From NCBI GenBank assembly GCA_015711775.1, contig JACVJB010000075.1:1-5895 (forward strand): a stretch of 5,895 nucleotides of DNA, written 5' to 3'. The translations under genes were made by a program, and so were the position numbers. Positions 1-5,895 of this stretch are shown here, piece after piece. Numbering within the stretch: position 1 is the stretch's first letter; every line of letters starts with the position of its first letter. The DNA is from Actinomycetota bacterium. Its GTDB lineage: Bacteria > Actinomycetota > Humimicrobiia > Humimicrobiales > Humimicrobiaceae. Under the pieces are notes generated by a model. That model worked only from the letters and a program-made list of their open reading frames with translations. It had not been told where the DNA came from and did not search any database.

Positions 1-9
1 CCGGAAAAA

Positions 10-1023
10 TCAAACTCCGGCCTTTGTGGTATTAAGCTGCGGCTGCCGGAAAGTAGAATCTGATTTATAATATTTCAACCCGGTTTTGTTGAATGCATCA
101 AATACCATATTTCTTCTTTTTCTGTAAATACTTATATTATTCTGTGAATAAGCTTTCCAGTTTTTAAGAGCCGTCGCACCGGCATACTGAACAGCATTAA
201 ATACTCCGCTGTCAACATTTGTTTTATATTTTCCAAGGCTTGCAATGGCATGGCTGTTTCCTGCGGCAAAGCCAATCCTCCATCCAGTCATGTTAAAAGT
301 CTTGGAAAGAGAATTAAACTCAATTCCTGTTTCTTTTGCCCCTTCAGCATTCAAAAAACTTACCGGTTTGCAGGAATCGTTAAAATAAACATCGCAATAT
401 GCATTATCATGGCAGACAAGTATGCGGTTCTGTCCGGCAAAATCCCTGACTTTTTTAAAAAACTCCAGTCCGCAGGAGGCTGATGTGGGATTATTGGGAT
501 AATTAAGGTGCATTATTTTTGCTTTTTGAGCAACTTTTTTTTCTATTGAACCCAAATCAGGCAGGAAATTATTTTCTTCAATACAGGGCATTATATGGCT
601 GCTTCCGCCTGCAAACATTGTGCCGATACTGTAAACAAGGTATCCCGGATCAGGAACAAGGGCTATATCCTGCGGATTTATAAATACATATGCAATATTG
701 GATATTCCCTCTTTTGAGCCCCATAAGGTAATAATCTCAGTCTCGGGATCAAGTTCAACATTAAATCTTTCCCTGTAATAGCCTGCAGCAGCTTCTTTAA
801 AAAGTTTAAGGCCGTAGCTTGACGGATATCTGTGATTATCTTTATTTTTTGCCTCATTGCACAATTTGTCAATTATTTCTGCTGGAGTTTCAAGGTCGGG
901 ATCCCCTATTCCAAGGCTTATCACATCCTCCCCTTTTGATTTTTTTTCATTGATAACCCTGTCAATTTCTGCAAAAAGATAGGGCGGAAGAGATTTTAAC
1001 CTCTGTGCTTCCTCAAATATCAT
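10..1023 (-). CDS. dapL: LL-diaminopimelate aminotransferase, 3' end disrupted
   Basis: PLP-dependent fold-type I aminotransferase that converts tetrahydrodipicolinate plus glutamate to LL-diaminopimelate in the cytoplasm. Family motifs seen, numbered from the ATG at 1021-1023: LPPYLFAEI (12-20), LGIGDPD (37-43), NHRYPSSYG (63-71), GSKEGI (102-107), PDPGY (124-128), NYPNNPT (174-180), CHDNAY (204-209) and SLSKTFNMTGWRIGF, with the PLP lysine at K241 and a cofactor-phosphate arginine at R249. I chose this ATG over the one at 1081-1083 because homology begins here and AGGGGAAAGG lies just upstream; the earlier ATG would lie inside dapF and add 20 atypical residues. It follows dapF after 31 nt. 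The frame matches the family through STF (residue 325), then continues with 12 unrelated residues to a TGA. DapL proteins are usually near 385-410 aa, so roughly 50-70 C-terminal residues, including the conserved substrate-carboxylate arginine, are missing. As written the product is probably inactive. Confidence 0.9.
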   Translation of the reverse strand: MIFEEAQRLKSLPPYLFAEIDRVINEKKSKGEDVISLGIGDPDLETPAEIIDKLCNEAKNKDNHRYPSSYGLKLFKEAAAGYYRERFNVELDPETEIITLWGSKEGISNIAYVFINPQDIALVPDPGYLVYSIGTMFAGGSSHIMPCIEENNFLPDLGSIEKKVAQKAKIMHLNYPNNPTSASCGLEFFKKVRDFAGQNRILVCHDNAYCDVYFNDSCKPVSFLNAEGAKETGIEFNSLSKTFNMTGWRIGFAAGNSHAIASLGKYKTNVDSGVFNAVQYAGATALKNWKAYSQNNISIYRKRRNMVFDAFNKTGLKYYKSDSTFRQPQLNTTKAGV

Positions 1024-4000
1024 AATTGCCTTTCCCCTGTACTGATTTTTAAAGTTATTGATTAATATAATAAATGCCTTCAAATACTATTTCAACCCCG
1101 CCCTCAAGAAATACCGGTGATTCCATTCTGTCCCATGAAATGGACAACATTCCGCCAGGAAGAAATACTTTAACATCATTGCTTTCTGTTTTATTGAGAG
1201 CTATTGCACAAACTGCAGACGCGCATGCCCCCGTGCCGCAGGCAAGTGTTTCGCCTACCCCACGCTCCCAGACCCTCATGTGCAGATGTTGCCCGGATAT
1301 TTTTACAAATTCCACATTAGTCTTTGCAGGAAAGAACGGATGATTTTCGATAGCTCTTCCCCATTTGCTGAGCGGTATTGAATTAAGGCTAACCTCTTCG
1401 TTCAGAATAATGACACAATGCGGATTGCCCATGGAAACGCAGTTAATCTTAAATAAGTTTTCACATGCTTTTAACGGCCAGTCATATATTTTTAAGGCAA
1501 TATTTTTATCTTTCAGTGATGAGTCGCTGCTGCCAGTTTTTATATCTGCATATAAAATTTTTGTATCAACGGGTATTTTATCCGGCTCAAATACAGGTTT
1601 TCCCATATCAACTCTTATATTGATATTTTTAAGATTTTTTTTTCCGCTTGTGTCATTTTCAAATACTGAAATATTTTTTATTCCAGCTCTTGTATCAATT
1701 GTAAAATCATTTTTTTTGCAATAACCATGCGTGATTATATACCCTGCCACACACCTGATCCCGTTACCGCACATTTCAGCTGTGGTGCCGTCCTGGTTAT
1801 AGTAGTCCATAAAAAAGTCAGCAGTACCGGATTTTCTTATAAAAATCAGTCCATCTGCGCCTATTCCGAAATGACGGTTACAGATAGAAGAAATAATTTC
1901 ACTTGAAAGGACTATATCGTCATTTAAGGCATCTATAATGACGAAATCATTTCCCTGCCCATGCATTTTTACAAATTTGAGCTCACTCATTTTTCAAATC
2001 TTTCCATACAATTTTAATTATATCTCCAATTAAATATATGATATTATCATAATCGTTGGCTCTTATCCAATTAATCCTTGTATCTGCTTTAAACCAGGTC
2101 ATCTGTTTTTTTGCAAGTCTTTTAGTATTTCTAATAATCCTTTGCCTGCATTCTTTTTCAGTTGCTTCACCTTCAAGATAGCGAATTACTTCCTTATATC
2201 CAACAGCCTGCAGTAAACTGTTATATTTTCCGTAACCGGAAATTACAAGATCATGCACCTCTTTTACCAGACCGTTTTCAAACATCCTGTCTACCCTGTT
2301 TTCTATACATTTATGAAGACTATTTTTTTCCTTTGTCAGGCCAACCAGCACTGTATGATAAACCGATACTCTTTTATCCCAGTTATCCTGGAAGCATGAA
2401 AAAGGTTTTCCGGTTTTTCTGTAAACCTGCAGCGCTCCGGCAATTCTTCTTGAATCATTAGAGCTTATTTTTTTTGCATATCCAGGGTCAATTTTTTTTA
2501 ACTCTTCATATTTGTCTGCGCTAAGCTCAGAAGTTTCAGCAAGCCTTGCTGAAAAATTGCCTGTCTTTTTTACGGCAAACTTCAAGTCATCTATTACTGC
2601 CCTTATATAAAGGCCGCTGCCTCCGGCAAGCAGGGGTATTCTTTTTTTTAAAAAAAATTCATTTTCAATAATTTTACGGCAGATGTCTCTGAACTCCAGA
2701 GCATTTATGTGATGTGAAGGCATAAAAATATCGGTCATGTACTGATTAATCCCATATATTCGGGTATTAATCTTATCTGTTCCAATATTCATTTTTTTAT
2801 AGACCTGCATTGAATCAAGAGAAATTATATCTGTATTAAAAAGCAGCGCAAGATTAACAGCAACAGCGGTTTTCCCCGAGCATGTGGGGCCGCAAATAAG
2901 TATAACTGTTTTTTTTGCAACAGCTTTTAAAACAAACTGGCTGATATTGATTTGAAATTTTTCAAGATAGTCAGTTAAGTAATTTTTTTCTTCAATGGAA
3001 AGTATGCGTATTTTATTTTCCAGTCAGCTCACCATTTAAATAAAAAGATTTCGCTTCTGTAATTTTAACAAAAGCAAATTTTCCAATCATTTTTTCAGAA
3101 TTATCACTGTAAAAATGGACTATATTATTATTATCCAGTCTGCCTTTAAGCAGGCCTTTTTGTTTGATATCGTTACTTTCAACCAGTACTTCAAGCTTTT
3201 TGCTTCTCAGAAGTAAATTTTCTTCAAGTGAAATCCTTTTCTGTACCCTGATAAGCTCTGAAAACCATTTTTTCTTTTCAGTAAGTAAAACCTCATCCTT
3301 AAGTTTTTCAGCTGCTGTACCCCGCCTTGGGGAGTAAAGAAAAGTAAATGCCCTGTTAAAGCGGAGTTTTTGTACTGTTTCAAGGGTTTGGGCAAAGTCT
3401 TTTTCTTCCTCCCCCGGAAATCCCACAATAATATCTGTGGTAATTGCGCAGTCCGGCATCGCACTTTTTATTTTTTCATATAATAAAAGATAATCTTTAA
3501 TCAAATATTTTCTGTTCATAAGGCTAAGTATTTTATCAGAACCTGCCTGAATCGGAAGGTGTATATGTTTGCATATATTTTTATTTTCACTTATGACTCT
3601 TATCAATTCATCAGAGAAATCTTTTGGATGCGATGTCATAAATCTTATTCTTTTAAGACCTTTTAATGCGGCAAGGCTCTCAAGCAGTTTTGCAAAATTT
3701 ATATCCTTATGAAATCTACCAAAATCTCCGTCAATATATTGCCGGTTTATAAAATCAAGCCCGTAAGAATTTACATTCTGGCCAAGAAGCGTAACTTCAA
3801 CAACTCCCTCGCTTTCAACAAGATTTTTTATTTTATTTAAGATTATGCTTGGGTTAACCGATCTCTCTTTTCCCCTTACATATGGAACAATACAATAAGA
3901 ACAGAAATTATTGCATCCAACTGTTACCGGAATAAAGGCCTTAAAGCGAAAGCTTCTTGAAGCGTCCAGATAATTGATTTCATTACATTCCGGAATATTG

Positions 4001-5895
4001 TATTTTTTTGTTTTAAGATTTTCTGAAGAAAACAAGGTATTAAAATAATTACCGCTGCTTATTTCTGTGCCGGATGTATCGCAGACAATGCGGCCGGTTT
4101 CCAGTCTCTTTTCCAGTATAGACAAAAACCTGCTTATGCTACCTGTTCCGAAAACTATATCGACAAAAGGAAAATCCTGCTGAATTTTGTCTTTTAAATT
4201 CTGCGCAGTACAGCCCCCTATGCAAATAATTATGCCGGGGTTGTTGTTTTTTAATATTTTTAAATTTCCTATATGTCCGTATAAACGATTCTCAGCTTTT
4301 TTTCGTACAGAGCAGGTATTGATTATAACCACATCTGCAGAATTTATATTTTCTGTTTGCGTAAATCCGTTTCTTTTTAAAAGAAATATTAAACGCTCAG
4401 AATCAAATTCATTCATCTGGCAACCAAAAGTTTTTATGTAAAATTTTTTATCAGTTTCCATAATTTTTGTGATTAATATAAATCAGAAGTTTTAAAATAT
4501 CATCAGTCGCAAGACAATGAAGTTTAAACATAAGCAGTATAATAATTACCTTATTTCGACATTTATAACTATTGCGGTCCTTACTTCCCCGTTTATCTCG
4601 ATGTCTTTAAAAAAAGGAATGCATACAATTTCCTGGCCGGTAGGAGCAATAAAACCCCTTGCAATTGCAATGCTCTTTATCCCCTGGTTCAGGGCGCCTG
4701 CCCCGATTGTCTGTATTTGTACTTTATTTTCAGTTCTAATAATACCCGCTATTGCTCCTGCAACTGAATTTGGTTTCGATGTAGATGATACCTTTAATAA
4801 TTTCATATTGTTATATTTTTTTTACGTGTTTATTATATATTTTTAATTTTTCTGTCTTAGATATACTTTTAAATTCAATGTATTATTTTGCTTTGTAACT
4901 TCTACATTTTCAGCTGCCTCAATAAAGTACCTGCTGCCTGTTTTATTAATCTCTTTTTTTAATATATCTATTATATACCTGATTTCTTCATCTTTAAATC
5001 TTTTTGCAAGTTCTGATTCATCAAAAAGGTTGAGTTTGCTATTATTTTTATTTAAAATTCCTTTTGTATGATAGTTTTTACTATCATAATCCGGTAAAGC
5101 AGTTTTGCTCTGATTAAGAGTTGTTTTGCCAGCCTTATTCAGGGATATCTTTAAAGCAGTTTCATTACCGGAAAACATATCAAAATAAATCCTGAAAGAA
5201 TTCAACGGTTTAATCTCTCCATAAAATATTCTCTGTATTGCACGCTCTGAAATACTCATATTAAAATAATTTTTTAAAACTTGCTCAAGTAGCGCATAAT
5301 TTGATGCAAATGCGGCAAAGTCCGTTATTTTTATCTCTGGCCTTGAAACTATTTTCTTTAAATCCTGCATACTGACGGCGCTTTTATCAAATTTTGAATT
5401 ATTTATCATTGTTGATATTATTTGTGTGGGGCTTCCATAAAAAATATTTATATCCGGGTTCTGAAGAGAAAACTCCAGTATTGTCCTGGCTATATTATTG
5501 ACACCGCTTTCGATTATTATTATTCCGTCAGCAGTTTTTTTTAGCACCGGCATCACTGACTGGTCTTTTTTTTCAATAACTTTTTCCGTATCAGCTTCAA
5601 TAAATATGGCAGTACCCTTAGCTGGACCGGAATAAGAAATGCATATCTGCTCAACATTTAACTTGATTGAAAAAAGGGCCATGCCCCTTCCATGAAAACC
5701 ATAAGGATCCCTCACAGCATTATCAAGTTTTGAAGTCACCCTTGACTGAAATATTAGCTTATGAAACTTATCAGGTATGCCGGAACCGTCATCAATTATA
5801 TACAGGTGTCTTGTTTTCTCTGCTATTTTTTTTGTTGCTATGAAAATATTTGCGCTTTTTGCATCCCTTGAATTCCTGAGGCATTCGAGGACAAT

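Overview
The window is an AT-rich stretch of bacterial chromosome. All six recognisable genes lie head to tail on the minus strand, so transcription runs from the right edge to the left edge. No gene-free stretch longer than about 90 bases exists, and I see no RNA gene, CRISPR array or intact mobile element.

In transcription order: (1) the 3' part of a GHKL-type, MutL-related ATPase (4843-5895, start outside the window); (2) a small SpoVS protein (4546-4806); (3) miaB, the radical-SAM tRNA methylthiotransferase (3013-4461); (4) miaA, tRNA dimethylallyltransferase (1983-3023, with no ATG/GTG/TTG start in the intact frame); (5) dapF, diaminopimelate epimerase (1055-1990); (6) dapL, LL-diaminopimelate aminotransferase (10-1023), which loses its family sequence about 50 bases before the left edge. 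Gaps are 36, 84 and 31 nt, with overlaps at miaB/miaA and miaA/dapF, as expected for an operon.

Two pathways can be read. MiaA attaches a dimethylallyl group to A37 of tRNAs reading UNN codons, and MiaB then methylthiolates it, so these neighbours are consecutive steps to ms2i6A. DapL makes LL-diaminopimelate directly from tetrahydrodipicolinate and DapF epimerises it to the meso form for peptidoglycan and lysine. The role of the ATPase and SpoVS is open; their position upstream suggests co-transcription with the tRNA-modification genes.

The combination of SpoVS, the DapL route and a MutL-like 'HGRGM' ATPase beside miaB/miaA points to an anaerobic, uncultured-type bacterium, perhaps a deep Actinomycetota lineage (Coriobacteriia/OPB41-like relatives), Bacillota or Atribacterota. 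This is inference from remembered family distribution, not from a search.

Most worth a second look: the non-canonical start of miaA (CTG with a well-placed GGTGA, behind an in-frame ATG-GTG-AGC-TGA); the abrupt, GC-richer break that removes the C-terminus of dapL; and the uncharacterised GHKL ATPase next to spoVS.
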